This document shows positions 9,378 through 18,035 of a stretch of 64,000 bases of DNA, piece after piece (the first letter of the stretch is position 1; the number at the start of each line of letters is the position of its first letter). The DNA lies in contig NZ_JAGHKO010000002.1 in assembly GCF_017742245.1 (NCBI RefSeq), forward strand, positions 248,001 through 312,000, given 5' to 3'. This DNA comes from Niastella soli. GTDB lineage: Bacteria; Bacteroidota; Bacteroidia; Chitinophagales; Chitinophagaceae. Under the pieces are notes generated by a model. It was not told the DNA's origin. It did not search any database and was given only the letters and a program-made list of their open reading frames with translations. The position numbers were made by a program, and so were the translations under genes.

Positions 9378-9896
9378 ATGGACCAGTTTTCTAAAACTGC
9401 CAAAGAATCCTCGGTTACTATGACCGAATTGGTATTGCCCAACGATACCAATATGTTTGGCAACTTAATGGGTGGACGATTAATGTACTGGATGGATATT
9501 GCGGCTGCCCTGGCAGCTATGAAACATTGCGGCACACCAGTGGTAACAGCTTCGGTTGATAACATCAGCTTCGAGAATCCCATAAAACTGGGCAATGCGG
9601 TACACATTCAGGCAAGAGTTTCCCGGGCATTTAATACTTCTATGGAGATATATATGAGTGTTTGGGGTGAAGATGCCCTGCACCAGTATAAATATAAAAG
9701 CAACGAGGCCTATTTTACCTTTGTTGCACTGGACCCCAATGGCAAACCCCGCAAGGTGCCTAATGTGACACCAGAATCAGAAGAAGAGATAAAGTTATTT
9801 GAAGGGGCTTTACGCAGAAGACAGGTCCGCCTGATATTGGGAGGAAAAATGAAACCTGATGACGCTACAGAATTAAAAGCTTTATTTAAACTATAA
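9378..9896 (+). CDS. Acyl-CoA thioesterase, hotdog fold (YciA/BACH type)
   Basis: The 172-residue protein is a single hotdog domain. Recognisable parts are 'NMFGNLMGGRLMYWMD' (the Asn/Gly-rich active-site turn followed by the hotdog helix) and 'VTASVDNISFENPIKLGN', typical of acyl-CoA hydrolases related to YciA and the brain acyl-CoA hydrolase. It should hydrolyse fatty acyl-CoA to free acid and CoA in the cytoplasm. The preferred chain length is unknown. The C-terminal ~35 residues are charged and probably helical. It is a single gene, with a terminator hairpin directly after it shared with the convergent neighbour. Confidence 0.88.
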   Translation: MDQFSKTAKESSVTMTELVLPNDTNMFGNLMGGRLMYWMDIAAALAAMKHCGTPVVTASVDNISFENPIKLGNAVHIQARVSRAFNTSMEIYMSVWGEDALHQYKYKSNEAYFTFVALDPNGKPRKVPNVTPESEEEIKLFEGALRRRQVRLILGGKMKPDDATELKALFKL

Positions 9897-9902
9897 AAAT
9901 TA

Positions 9903-9925
9903 ATCCCGCTTCAGGCGGGATTTGT
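9903..9925 (+). terminator. Terminator overlapping the end of the convergent gene
   Basis: The hairpin ATCCCGC-ttca-GGCGGGAT is followed by TTGTTTT on the plus strand. The right half of the stem lies within the last codons of the minus-strand acyltransferase gene, so the two convergent 3' ends overlap. Confidence 0.75.
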
Positions 9926-10693
9926 TTTATCATTAACGGCCTTCCTGTGATGCGGGCCTTTCAACATAAACGGTTTGCTTTGCTCAATGGCATCCATTAT
10001 CTGCGCTAATATGACTTCAGGTGATGCTTCATAATCTATTTGCAGCGGCTCCTTAAAGGTTACCGTAAGTAAGGTGCCTGTCTTTTTAAACTTCAATCCC
10101 TTCTTATTAAAAGCGCGCCAGAAACCACCAATTACCACCGGAATAACTGTGGGTTTGCATAGTTTAATGATGTGGGCGGTGCCTTTTCTACCTGGCGCAA
10201 AAGGCGTAGTGGTCCCCTGCGGAAAAGTGATCACCCAGTTATGTTCCAGGGCACGGGTAATTTTACGGGTATCTGATGGATCAAGTCCTTTACGTACTTC
10301 GGTACCAGCCGAACGCCAGGTTCTTTTAACGGTTAATGCCCCACCCAGTGTAAACAGCCGGCTGATAAAACTGCCACGCATTGTTTCCTCGGCAGCCACA
10401 TAGTATACGTTGGTGAATGGGTTTAATAAGTAATAAGGGATACCCAGTTTGTTCTTTTTACGCCATTTTACTGCGCAGAATATATGCAGGAACGTAATAA
10501 CGTCGGCAAAGTAAGTTTGGTGATTGCTTACAAAAAGCACGTTCTTCCGGGGCAATTTGGCAATGTGTTCGGTACCCCTGATCTGTAGTTTATTAATTAT
10601 AACCAGCCCAGGCCAGGTTATAATACCTATGATGGGGTATAATATTTTTCGAACCAGTTTAATATGTCTTAACCTTTCACTAAACGAACTCAT
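9911..10693 (-). CDS. 1-acyl-sn-glycerol-3-phosphate acyltransferase family protein
   Basis: The 260-residue protein is of the PlsC family, which transfers acyl chains to lysophosphatidate or related acceptors at the inner membrane. A hydrophobic segment near residues 17-32 ('ILYPIIGIITWPGLVII') precedes the acyltransferase motif 'SNHQTYFADV'. In this motif His and Asp are five residues apart rather than the usual four. The third block reads 'FPQGTTTPF' where the family norm is FPEG. These variations are visible in the sequence. Whether they change the acceptor (for example an aminolipid) is unknown. The stop codon is embedded in the shared terminator. Confidence 0.82.
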   Translation of the reverse strand: MSSFSERLRHIKLVRKILYPIIGIITWPGLVIINKLQIRGTEHIAKLPRKNVLFVSNHQTYFADVITFLHIFCAVKWRKKNKLGIPYYLLNPFTNVYYVAAEETMRGSFISRLFTLGGALTVKRTWRSAGTEVRKGLDPSDTRKITRALEHNWVITFPQGTTTPFAPGRKGTAHIIKLCKPTVIPVVIGGFWRAFNKKGLKFKKTGTLLTVTFKEPLQIDYEASPEVILAQIMDAIEQSKPFMLKGPHHRKAVNDKTNPA

Positions 10694-10827
10694 TCATCAT
10701 GGTTTTGAACGTCAATTAGCACCGAAATTAAGGAAATGTTAATAAAGTACTATTCCCTATTTACAGCGCATACCTGTTTATGTAATTTAAATAGTTCCCC
10801 ACTCATTAAGTTATTAAAGAATAAACC

Positions 10828-11541
10828 ATGAACAGATTTATCGCTATTGTATTTGTATGTTTTTTATCAACCGGCCTGTTTGCCCAGGCCCCCAACCCAT
10901 TCCCCAAAACCATCAATGTTACCGGTAGCGCCGAACTGGAAATTATTCCCGATGAAATTTATGTGGTGGTCACCTTAAAAGAATATGAAAAGAAGGGCTC
11001 CGGAAAAATGGATCTCGAAAAAGTAAAGACTGATTTCCTTGCCACCTGCCGGAATGCCGGCATGCCCGATTCGGTCATCTCCATTGCATCATACGAAGGG
11101 ACAAACCCCAGAAACTGGTGGAGCAAAAAATCCAAAGATGAATTGTATGCAACCATTGCTTATCAGCTAAAATTTACCAACAGTAAAAAAATTGATGAGC
11201 TGGTTCGCCAACTCGACGATGAAGCCACCAAGAATTTCGATGTAGTTCGTGTATCGCACAGTAAAATACAGGAATACCGCAAACAATTAAAAATCCAGGC
11301 CATAAAAGCCGCCAAGGCAAAAGCCGAATATCTTACTGAAGCGGTGGGAGAACAATTAGGCGTAGCGGTAACTATCACCGAAAACCAGAATAATACATCT
11401 GTAGTGCCACTCTTTAACGCGAACCAGTTGGCAAAGGCCAATATCGCTGGCTATAATGGAGATTGGGTTGAAGGGGCCGGCATCGATTTTAAAAAGATCA
11501 GGCTTATAATGGAAATGAACGTGGTCTTTGCTATAAAATAG
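10828..11541 (+). CDS. Exported SIMPL-domain (DUF541) protein
   Basis: The 237-residue protein has a signal peptide (MNRFIAIVFVCFLSTGLFAQ, residues 1-20) followed by a SIMPL/DUF541 domain. The domain opens with the family's typical 'INVTGSAELEIIPDEIYV' strand. The middle holds a helix 'AIKAAKAKAEYLTEAVGEQ' that matches the conserved 'A...KA..LA...G' segment. The E. coli relative YggE affects oxidative stress, but the molecular role of the family is not established. It is likely periplasmic. It lies 40 bases before the HAD gene on the same strand, yet that gene has its own promoter element. Confidence 0.85.
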   Translation: MNRFIAIVFVCFLSTGLFAQAPNPFPKTINVTGSAELEIIPDEIYVVVTLKEYEKKGSGKMDLEKVKTDFLATCRNAGMPDSVISIASYEGTNPRNWWSKKSKDELYATIAYQLKFTNSKKIDELVRQLDDEATKNFDVVRVSHSKIQEYRKQLKIQAIKAAKAKAEYLTEAVGEQLGVAVTITENQNNTSVVPLFNANQLAKANIAGYNGDWVEGAGIDFKKIRLIMEMNVVFAIK

Positions 11542-11568
11542 CTCTCCATAAACCTTATCCTTCTTTCT

Positions 11569-11576
11569 TATCTTTG
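11569..11576 (+). promoter_or_regulatory. -7 promoter element TATCTTTG, five bases before a start codon
   Basis: It is an exact TAnnTTTG match ending at 11576, while the ATG is at 11582. With the usual ~7-base distance to the start site, the mRNA would be leaderless or nearly so. Confidence 0.5.
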
Positions 11577-11581
11577 CGGGC

Positions 11582-12238
11582 ATGAAATTTTCCGCAGTAA
11601 TTTTCGATATGGATGGTCTGCTTATTGATTCTGAGCCTTTATGGCAACAGGCAGGCGCAGAGACTTTACAAGAGTTTGGTGTAACACTTACAGACGAGCA
11701 GTATAACCTCACTACCGGATTACGTACGCCCGAATGGGTCGATTACTGGTTCACCCATTTTGCTATCAATAAAGACCGGGCAAAAGAAGCAGCCAAAGCC
11801 ATTGAGCAGGCCGCCCTTGATAAAATAAAACAACATGGCGAAGCCATGGAAGGCGTGCAATACATCATGGAGTTTTTTAAAACCAATGGTTTTCTTATCG
11901 GACTGGCATCTTCTTCGCCCATGCGATTAATAGAAGCGGTAATTGAAAAACTCAATATTCTACCATATTTAAATGCGGTTACCTCTGCGGAACTCCTTCC
12001 CCATGGCAAACCACATCCCCAGGTATTTCTGAATTGCGCCGAACTGCTGCAGGTTCCACCCACCACCTGCATTTGTTTTGAAGATTCTTTCAATGGCATG
12101 ATCGCTGCCAAAGCAGCCCGGATGAAATGTGTGGTGATCCCCGCCCCTCATGTACACCATGAAGGCCGCTGGAATGCTTCAGACCGTAAGTTATCCTCCT
12201 TGCTTAAGTTTAATAAGACTGTCCTGGATACTCTATAG
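11582..12238 (+). CDS. HAD-superfamily hydrolase, beta-phosphoglucomutase-like
   Basis: This 218-residue member of the haloacid dehalogenase superfamily, subfamily IA, begins with 'VIFDMDGLLIDSEPLW', which contains the nucleophile Asp and the acid/base Asp. 'LASSSP' is motif II (Ser), 'GKPHPQVF' holds the motif III Lys, and 'CFEDSFNG' holds the motif IV acidic pair. The helical cap lies at about residues 18-85. Close relatives include sugar-phosphate phosphatases such as 2-deoxyglucose-6-phosphatase (YniC type) and beta-phosphoglucomutase. Substrate specificity cannot be decided here. The protein is cytoplasmic. Confidence 0.88.
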   Translation: MKFSAVIFDMDGLLIDSEPLWQQAGAETLQEFGVTLTDEQYNLTTGLRTPEWVDYWFTHFAINKDRAKEAAKAIEQAALDKIKQHGEAMEGVQYIMEFFKTNGFLIGLASSSPMRLIEAVIEKLNILPYLNAVTSAELLPHGKPHPQVFLNCAELLQVPPTTCICFEDSFNGMIAAKAARMKCVVIPAPHVHHEGRWNASDRKLSSLLKFNKTVLDTL

Positions 12239-12249
12239 GTAATGAAATA

Positions 12250-12414
12250 ATAAGTAGGACGTAGGACGTATGAAAAACCCGAATTTCGAAAGTCGGGAAC
12301 CTTAGAACTTCTTACTTCTTACTTCTTACTTCCTTTTTCCTACCTCCTACTTCCTACCTCCTACTTCCTACCTCCTACTTCCTACCTCCTACTTCCTACC
12401 TCAAATTCTTACCT
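12250..12414. repeat. TTACTTC/TCCTACC tandem repeat block
   Basis: It starts with 'GTAGGACGTAGGACGTA'. From about 12301 a pyrimidine-rich tract of 7-base subunits follows (TTACTTC repeated, then TCCTACC and TCCTACT alternating with a 14-base period, about four full 14-mers). It has no coding potential. A closely related tract occurs at 51178-51257. Confidence 0.75.
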
Positions 12415-12470
12415 CCTCCTTAGCGCCATATTATCCGACTACCTCCACAATATTACAACAGCCCGTATAT

Positions 12471-12519
12471 ACACTCAAACGGGACGCCCCGGTAGAGACC
12501 GGAACACCCCGTTGAGTGT
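12471..12519. repeat. Strong two-stem inverted repeat
   Basis: The outer arms ACACTCAAACGGG and CCCGTTGAGTGT (one bulged base) enclose a perfect inner stem CCGGT-agag-ACCGG. No T-tract follows. It lies in a gene-free stretch and could be a structured RNA or a protein-binding palindrome. Confidence 0.5.
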
Positions 12520-12570
12520 TACTACCCAAATGAACCTGTAATGTATTAAGTTGAGTACATGTCTATCTGT

Positions 12571-12637
12571 GCCTGGTGCCGCCGAAGCTTTAGCGAAGGC
12601 GCAATGTGCCGCCCTTGCTTCGCGCCAGGCGCAAAGC
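12571..12637. repeat. GCCGAAGCTTTAGCG palindrome nested in GCCTGG/CCAGGC arms
   Basis: The core CGCCGAAGCTTTAGCGAAGG lies at 12580-12601. GCCTGG on the left (12571) pairs with CCAGGC about 55 bases to the right. The core is shared with elements at 8007, 30669, 40541 and 40699. Confidence 0.6.
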
Positions 12638-13004
12638 CCAATAACAGACATCATTGTACGTAATGTATAATGGAATTGCTACGCCAATCTGATCTATCCC
12701 TGTAATGGAAACTGAATATGTATGGACCGGATAAGTGGAAAGTTGATGCTACTTACGCTATAGCCTGTACTAAGATTGTATCCCGTTTGAGTTGCTTACA
12801 TAAATATATAAAAGCAGTTTTTCTTATGCAAGCTTATATGCCGAATTTTTGTTAACTACTGTCATCACTCAATCAGGTGATAATGTGACTTGGCAATGAT
12901 AATGTGCCACTTACACAAGCTATCTCGGTTTTGCAAGTACGCCTTTGGGTAAGCAATAAAAAAAGGAATCCTTCCGGTAAAACAGAAAAGATTCCTTCTG
13001 TCAT
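12638..13004. other. Gene-free stretch between repeats and the rpsA terminator
   Basis: A 45-codon ORF (12718-12855, +) is open but has no recognisable features, so I do not call it. GGAATC...GATTCC at 12965-12996 is a second possible hairpin near the rpsA 3' end. Otherwise nothing is seen. Confidence 0.4.
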
Positions 13005-13034
13005 AAAAAAAGCGCCCCGATTGATCGGGGCGCT
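13005..13034 (-). terminator. rpsA intrinsic terminator
   Basis: It is a perfect stem AGCGCCCCGA-ttga-TCGGGGCGCT (13011-13034), followed on the minus strand by TTTTTT, 25 bases after the rpsA stop. Confidence 0.9.
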
Positions 13035-13059
13035 TTACTATTATTGCAGAAAACAAAGA

Positions 13060-14979
13060 TTATTCTTTTGTTTCAGTAGAACCACCTTGTTGTTCTTCCT
13101 GCTTCAATTTTTCTTTGATCTCAGCCAGTGCACCCAGGTCACCTAAAGTAGCTTTTTCTACTTTACCCTGAATGTTTTTCACTGCCTTTTTAGTTTTATC
13201 AGCTTCAGCACGGGCTTCTTTTTGAGCAGCTTGCTTTTCTTCCTGCTTGTTCTGTTCCCAGATACGGGTATGCGAAACTACGATGCGTTTTTCATTGCGA
13301 TCGAATTCGATAACCATGAACTGAGTTGTTTCGTCAGCGCCGATTGCTTTGCCATCTTCGCGCATAAGGTGACGGTTAGGTGCAAATCCTTCCAAACCGT
13401 AAGGTAATTGAACGATACCACCTTTGTCATCTCTGCGGATAACTGTTCCCTCGTGTACAGAGCCAACTGCGAATGTTCCCTGTAATGCATTCCAGGGATC
13501 TTCTTCCAGTTGTTTGTGTCCGAGTTGCAGTTTGCGATTGTCTTTATCAATTCCGAGGATCACTACGTCGATGTTCTCACCAACTTTAGTGTACTCAGAA
13601 GGATGGTTGAAACGTTTCAACCAGCTCAGGTCGCTGATGTGGATCATACCACCGATACCAGGAGCCAGTTCAACGAACACACCATAAGGAGTGATGTTTT
13701 TCACCAAACCTGTATGACGGCTGCCTTCTGGGAATTTGGTTTCGATAGTGCTCCATGGATCTTCGCTCATTTGCTTGATAGACAAGCTCATTTTGCGATT
13801 ATCTTTATCGAGCGTTACGATCTTCGCTTCGTACTCATCACCCAGTTTGAAGAATTCTTTCGCATTGATAGGTGTGTTAGCCCAGGTAATTTCACTTACG
13901 TGTACCAGACCTTCAACACCTGGCATGATTTCCAGGAATGCGCCATAATCTTCAATATTCACCACTTTACCTTTCACAACAGAACCTTCGTGAATATTTT
14001 CTGGCAGAATATCCCAAGGATGTGGAGTCAGTTGTTTCAGACCCAAGCTGATGCGTTTTTTCTCATCATCGAAGTCTAATACAACCACTTTCAGTTTTTG
14101 ATCCAGCTTCAGCACTTCGCCAGGATGGCTGATACGGCCCCAGCTGATATCAGTGATATACAACAGACCGTCTAAACCGCCCAGATCCATAAATGCACCG
14201 AAGTCGGTGATATTCTTGATAGTTCCTTCCAGAACCTGACCTCTTTCGAGTTTGCTCATGATCTCGGCACGTTGTGCTTCGATATCGCTTTCGATAAGAG
14301 CTTTATGTGATACTACAGCGTTCTTAATAGCTTCGTTGATCTTCACTACTTTGAACTCCATGGTCTTACCTACAAACTGATCGTAATCAGTTACAGGTTT
14401 TACGTCGATCTGTGAACCTGGTAAGAATGTTTCCATACCAAATACATCCACGATCAAGCCGCCTTTGGTCTTTGAAGTAACAGTACCAGTGATAACTTCA
14501 CCAGTTTTATGAACTTCAACGATTCTTTCCCAGGCGCGGGTAATGCGGGCTTGCTTACGGCTGAGGTTCAGGTGACCTTCCCGGTCTTCTTTCTCTACAA
14601 CCATAACTTCCACTTCATCACCGGTTTTCAGGTTTGGCAGATCACGGAATTCGTTTAACGAAACCAGACCATCGCTCTTGAAACCAATGTTGATCACCAC
14701 ATCAGTTTTAGTAAGGGCCACAACAAGACCTTTTACTAACTCACCATCGGTAACCGCTTTGAATGTACCTTCGTATACAGCATCGTATTTTTCCTTTTCT
14801 TCTTTGCTGTACGTAGCTACGTTACGTTTGTCAATGCTCCAGTCGAAATCGTCGTGTGCAGTGTTGTCCACAACTTCAGGAGCTGCAGGTGCTTTTGGTG
14901 TCGCTGTAGCTTCAGCACCCTGACCGGCTGCAGAAGACTCCTGTGCATCAGCGTTTAATTGTTTAATAAATTGAAACAT
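13060..14979 (-). CDS. rpsA: 30S ribosomal protein S1
   Basis: The 639-residue protein has six S1/OB repeats. An acidic Ala/Pro-rich N-terminus (about 1-60) precedes the first domain. Typical motifs recur: 'VINIGFKSDGLVSLNEF', 'NITDFGAFMDLGGLDGLLYI', 'NIEDYGAFLEIMPGVEGLVH', 'NITPYGVFVELAPGIGGMIH', each followed by 'KDNRK(M/L)SL'-type strands. The C-terminus is charged and Lys/Gln/Glu-rich. S1 captures mRNA on the 30S subunit. This should matter more than usual here, because the leaders in this window are AT-rich and mostly lack Shine-Dalgarno sequences. It is monocistronic, with its own promoter and terminator. Confidence 0.97.
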   Translation of the reverse strand: MFQFIKQLNADAQESSAAGQGAEATATPKAPAAPEVVDNTAHDDFDWSIDKRNVATYSKEEKEKYDAVYEGTFKAVTDGELVKGLVVALTKTDVVINIGFKSDGLVSLNEFRDLPNLKTGDEVEVMVVEKEDREGHLNLSRKQARITRAWERIVEVHKTGEVITGTVTSKTKGGLIVDVFGMETFLPGSQIDVKPVTDYDQFVGKTMEFKVVKINEAIKNAVVSHKALIESDIEAQRAEIMSKLERGQVLEGTIKNITDFGAFMDLGGLDGLLYITDISWGRISHPGEVLKLDQKLKVVVLDFDDEKKRISLGLKQLTPHPWDILPENIHEGSVVKGKVVNIEDYGAFLEIMPGVEGLVHVSEITWANTPINAKEFFKLGDEYEAKIVTLDKDNRKMSLSIKQMSEDPWSTIETKFPEGSRHTGLVKNITPYGVFVELAPGIGGMIHISDLSWLKRFNHPSEYTKVGENIDVVILGIDKDNRKLQLGHKQLEEDPWNALQGTFAVGSVHEGTVIRRDDKGGIVQLPYGLEGFAPNRHLMREDGKAIGADETTQFMVIEFDRNEKRIVVSHTRIWEQNKQEEKQAAQKEARAEADKTKKAVKNIQGKVEKATLGDLGALAEIKEKLKQEEQQGGSTETKE

Positions 14980-15011
14980 GATAAAAACCCGATGATTTTA
15001 ATTCGGGCCTG

Positions 15012-15019
15012 CAAAGATA
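15012..15019 (-). promoter_or_regulatory. rpsA -7 promoter element TATCTTTG
   Basis: On the minus strand this exact TAnnTTTG match is followed by GC and lies 32 bases before the rpsA ATG. The rest of the 402-base gap up to 15381 shows no other feature I can support. Confidence 0.6.
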
Positions 15020-15381
15020 GGTCAAAATGCTGAATTACAGCTGGTTTAACTGTTTTTTTTCATTTAACAACTACTTGATATACACAAGATTAATCATGCC
15101 TTTGCCACGAACTTTTCCTGCCTTGCAACTGTTGGTTCCTTCGTAGTATTAGTACATCTGTTTTATGGGAAAATAAAATCACTACTAATAGTATGATTCA
15201 CATAGCAAAAACGATTAGCCGATCCAACAGTATGTATTGTACGAAAATGATCCCGGATTTGGGAAAACGTGCATAAATAAGATTGGATTTAAGGAATGAA
15301 AATTATTTTTTTGTGCTGTTATTCAGACAGGCACTTTTTCTTTTTACTTTTATCGAAAATTATTTCAACTGACTATTTGTT

Positions 15382-15858
15382 ATGATTACACCAGTTTTGA
15401 TCACTTTATTTGAGCGGGACCTGAATAAGCTGACTGAAGAAATTTCCCAGTACCCAGACGACAGCAGTCTTTGGGTGGTAAAAGATGGTATCAAGAACAG
15501 CGGCGGCAACCTGTGTTTACACTGTACCGGCAGCCTGCAACATTTTATCGGCGCAGTACTGGGTGAATCGGGTTACATAAGGAACCGGGAAGCAGAATTC
15601 AATTTGAAAAATATCAGCAAACACAAGCTGTTAAATGAAATAGAGAATGCTAAAGTAGCCGTGAAAGATGCATTGGAACAAACCAGTAAAAAAGAACTGG
15701 AAAAAAATTATCCATTGCCTATTAATGGCGAAACAGTAACAACTGAATATTTATTGCTGCACATGCTCACCCATCTGAACTACCATATAGGACAGATCAC
15801 TTATCACAGAAGATTATTGGGTTTTCCACAAGAACAGGAGCAAGAGCAAGCGAAATAA
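15382..15858 (+). CDS. DinB-like (DUF1572) protein
   Basis: The 158-residue protein has the four-helix DinB-superfamily pattern, DUF1572 type. His residues that could bind a metal appear in 'NLCLHCTGSLQHFIG' (about residues 52-66) and in the C-terminal 'HMLTHLNYHIGQITYHR'. These correspond to the family's His triad. Some DinB-fold proteins are thiol-dependent transferases or are induced by DNA damage; no role is established for this subgroup. No signal peptide is seen. The C-terminal tail is Gln/Glu-rich. It is a single gene convergent with the flavoprotein gene, 43 bases apart. Confidence 0.75.
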   Translation: MITPVLITLFERDLNKLTEEISQYPDDSSLWVVKDGIKNSGGNLCLHCTGSLQHFIGAVLGESGYIRNREAEFNLKNISKHKLLNEIENAKVAVKDALEQTSKKELEKNYPLPINGETVTTEYLLLHMLTHLNYHIGQITYHRRLLGFPQEQEQEQAK

Positions 15859-15883
15859 ATCAAAAAAACCAGGAAGCCAGGGA

Positions 15884-15901
15884 GTCCGGGATATCTCGGA
15901 C
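15884..15901. terminator. Palindrome between convergent genes
   Basis: GTCCGGGATATCTCGGAC is a near-perfect palindrome directly after the minus-strand flavoprotein stop codon. It probably serves as a bidirectional 3' hairpin, but no immediate T-tract is present. Confidence 0.35.
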
Positions 15902-17149
15902 TTACTCCCCTTCCATTTCCTTGGCAATTGCTTTCGCAGCAATATATCCACTCGTCCAGGCATGTTGAAAGTTAAACCCGCCTGTAATGCCATCTACGTC
16001 CAGTATTTCTCCGGCGAAATATAAATGCGGCACCAGTTTGCTTTGCATAGTATTGGCATCAACCTCCGATAGCTGAATACCGCCCGCCGTTACAAACTCT
16101 TCTTTAAAAGTTGTTTTACCCTGTATCTTAAATTCCTGTGCACAACAATTTGCGATCAGCTTGTTCTGCTCTTTTGCCGGAAGATCGGCCCAGCGTTTAT
16201 CTTCATCGATACCTGATTGTTGCAGTAAGTACTGCCATAACCGTTGCGGCAGATTAAAAGGATTTCTGTTCCCAATCTTTTGAGAAGCAATATCGAAACG
16301 CAGTTGTTGCAGGTATTCCCGCAATGATTGTTCGTTGTAGTCAGGTAACCAGCTAACAATTATTGCAAATTGCCAGTTGTCTGTTGCCAGTTGCCGCGCT
16401 CCCCAGGCCGATAGCCGCAACACCGCGGGACCGCTCAATCCCCAATGGGTGATCAGCAAAGGCCCTTTAGCCGTTAAATTACTGCCAGCTATCTTTATGG
16501 CTGCCTCTGGCACAGACACGCCCATTAACTGTGTAATGGCGTTTCCCGGCATATTAAATGTGAACAGGGAGGGCACTGGTTCTGCAATGGTATGGCCTAA
16601 TTGCTGCAACCAGCTGAACTGGGAAAGTTTATGATATCCACCGCAGGCAATGACAACGAAATCGCAGGTAAGCGACCGGCCTTCAGACAGCTCAAGGGTA
16701 AACATACCTCCAGCTTCACGCTTCAAACTCCTTACATCAGCCATCATTCTAATATCAACCCCATACTTGTTTGCCTCACGCATCAAACAATCTATAATTG
16801 TTTGAGAAGAATTGGTAACGGGAAACATCCGCCCATCGTCTTCTTTCTTCAATGGCACGCCCCTATCGGCATACCATTGAATGGTATCAGTGGTAAAGAA
16901 TTGATGAAATGTCTTTTTCAGAAAATTGGTGCCCCGGGGATAATTGCGCACCATATCGGGAATAGAAAAACAGGAATGGGTAACGTTACACCGGCCGCCG
17001 CCAGATACTTTTACTTTTGAAAGCAGCTTGCCTGTTTTTTCGAGAAGGAGTACTTCGAGAGAAGGAAACATGCGGGCAGCATTCACCGCACAAAAAAATC
17101 CAGCCGCCCCGCCTCCTATAACTACCAGTCTTTTTGTTGCTTCACTCAC
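15902..17149 (-). CDS. NAD(P)/FAD-dependent oxidoreductase, HI0933/BaiN family
   Basis: The 415-residue flavoprotein opens with the dinucleotide-binding motif 'VVIGGGAAGFFCAVNAA', followed by the family's 'SKVKVSGGGRCNVT'. Near the end, 'FAGEILDVDGITGGFNFQHA' is the HI0933-family FAD-binding signature. Members include YhiN and the bile-acid enzyme BaiN. The physiological substrate of most is unknown. No signal peptide is present. It follows map with only 7 bases between, so the two are almost certainly co-transcribed. Here it occupies the place where infA-rpmJ-rpsM would normally continue the ribosomal cluster. Confidence 0.9.
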   Translation of the reverse strand: MSEATKRLVVIGGGAAGFFCAVNAARMFPSLEVLLLEKTGKLLSKVKVSGGGRCNVTHSCFSIPDMVRNYPRGTNFLKKTFHQFFTTDTIQWYADRGVPLKKEDDGRMFPVTNSSQTIIDCLMREANKYGVDIRMMADVRSLKREAGGMFTLELSEGRSLTCDFVVIACGGYHKLSQFSWLQQLGHTIAEPVPSLFTFNMPGNAITQLMGVSVPEAAIKIAGSNLTAKGPLLITHWGLSGPAVLRLSAWGARQLATDNWQFAIIVSWLPDYNEQSLREYLQQLRFDIASQKIGNRNPFNLPQRLWQYLLQQSGIDEDKRWADLPAKEQNKLIANCCAQEFKIQGKTTFKEEFVTAGGIQLSEVDANTMQSKLVPHLYFAGEILDVDGITGGFNFQHAWTSGYIAAKAIAKEMEGE

Positions 17150-17156
17150 TTATTAC

Positions 17157-17957
17157 TTAATCCTTGGTATGTAAATTGGGATTGTTTTTCTCCACTGCTT
17201 CAATGATGCTGTAATCGCTCAGGATATCAGCTTTTCCTTTACGCACACATACATCATGTTCAAAGTGAACAGAAGGCTTGTGATCAACGGTACGAACCGT
17301 CCAGCCGTCCTCTTCTGTATATACATCTTTCTTACCCATGTTGATCATAGGTTCAATAGCCAGCACCAGTCCTTCACGCAAAACCGGCCCTATACCCTTG
17401 CGACCATAATTGGGCACCTGTGGGTCTTCGTGCAGGGATCTTCCCAGCCCGTGCCCTACCAGTTCCCGCACAACGCCATAACCATGTTTTTTCTCAGTAT
17501 GTTCCTGTATGGCATAGGCAATGTCGCCAATACGATTGCCGGCCACTGCTTTTTCAATGCCTTTGTATAACGATTCTTTGGTGATCTTTATCAGCTTCAT
17601 TACCTCGTCGCCGGGATCACCGATCGCGAATGTATAGGCATGGTCGCCATGGTAACCATTTTTATAGGTCCCGATATCTACAGAAATGATATCCCCTTCT
17701 TTCAACTCATCATTGCCAGGAAAGCCATGCACCACCACATCATTCACGGAGATACAGGAATTAAAGGGATAGCCTTTATAATTAAGAAATGTAGGTTCAG
17801 CCTGGTGATCGCGAATAAACTCGCCAATTGTTTTATCCAGAGAAAGTGTAGTGATACCAGGTTTTAAGATGCCGGCAATATGCGCCAGTGTTTTACTTAC
17901 CAGTAAAGCGCTTTCCCGCATCAAGGCAATTTCCGCTTCCGTTTTATAATAGATCAT
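17157..17957 (-). CDS. map: Methionine aminopeptidase, type I
   Basis: The 266-residue protein removes the N-terminal Met from nascent proteins. The five metal ligands of the pita-bread fold are visible: Asp in 'SVDIGTYKNGYHGDHAYT' (two Asp), His in 'LVGHGLGRSLHE', Glu in 'LAIEPMINMG' and Glu in 'VHFEHDV'. There is no N-terminal extension. It follows secY, as in many bacteria, but a stem-loop (17979-18015) lies between them. Expression may therefore be uncoupled from the spc genes. Confidence 0.96.
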   Translation of the reverse strand: MIYYKTEAEIALMRESALLVSKTLAHIAGILKPGITTLSLDKTIGEFIRDHQAEPTFLNYKGYPFNSCISVNDVVVHGFPGNDELKEGDIISVDIGTYKNGYHGDHAYTFAIGDPGDEVMKLIKITKESLYKGIEKAVAGNRIGDIAYAIQEHTEKKHGYGVVRELVGHGLGRSLHEDPQVPNYGRKGIGPVLREGLVLAIEPMINMGKKDVYTEEDGWTVRTVDHKPSVHFEHDVCVRKGKADILSDYSIIEAVEKNNPNLHTKD

Positions 17958-17978
17958 CTCACTAATTTATATTAATAC

Positions 17979-18015
17979 AAAACCTGACAACTAATACAAT
18001 AAGTTGTCAGGTTTT
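17979..18015 (-). terminator. Stem-loop between secY and map
   Basis: The perfect 13-bp arms AAAACCTGACAAC and GTTGTCAGGTTTT enclose an 11-base loop. On the minus strand the right arm itself ends in TTTT followed by GTATT. It belongs to a recurring hairpin type with CTGACA/TGTCAG arms. Confidence 0.6.
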
Positions 18016-18035
18016 GTTTGCTGAGAAATATTTTG

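Noticed and set aside
12718-12855. 45-codon plus-strand ORF in the gap before rpsA
   Set aside because: No recognisable motif, promoter element or terminator; length is within chance for this composition.
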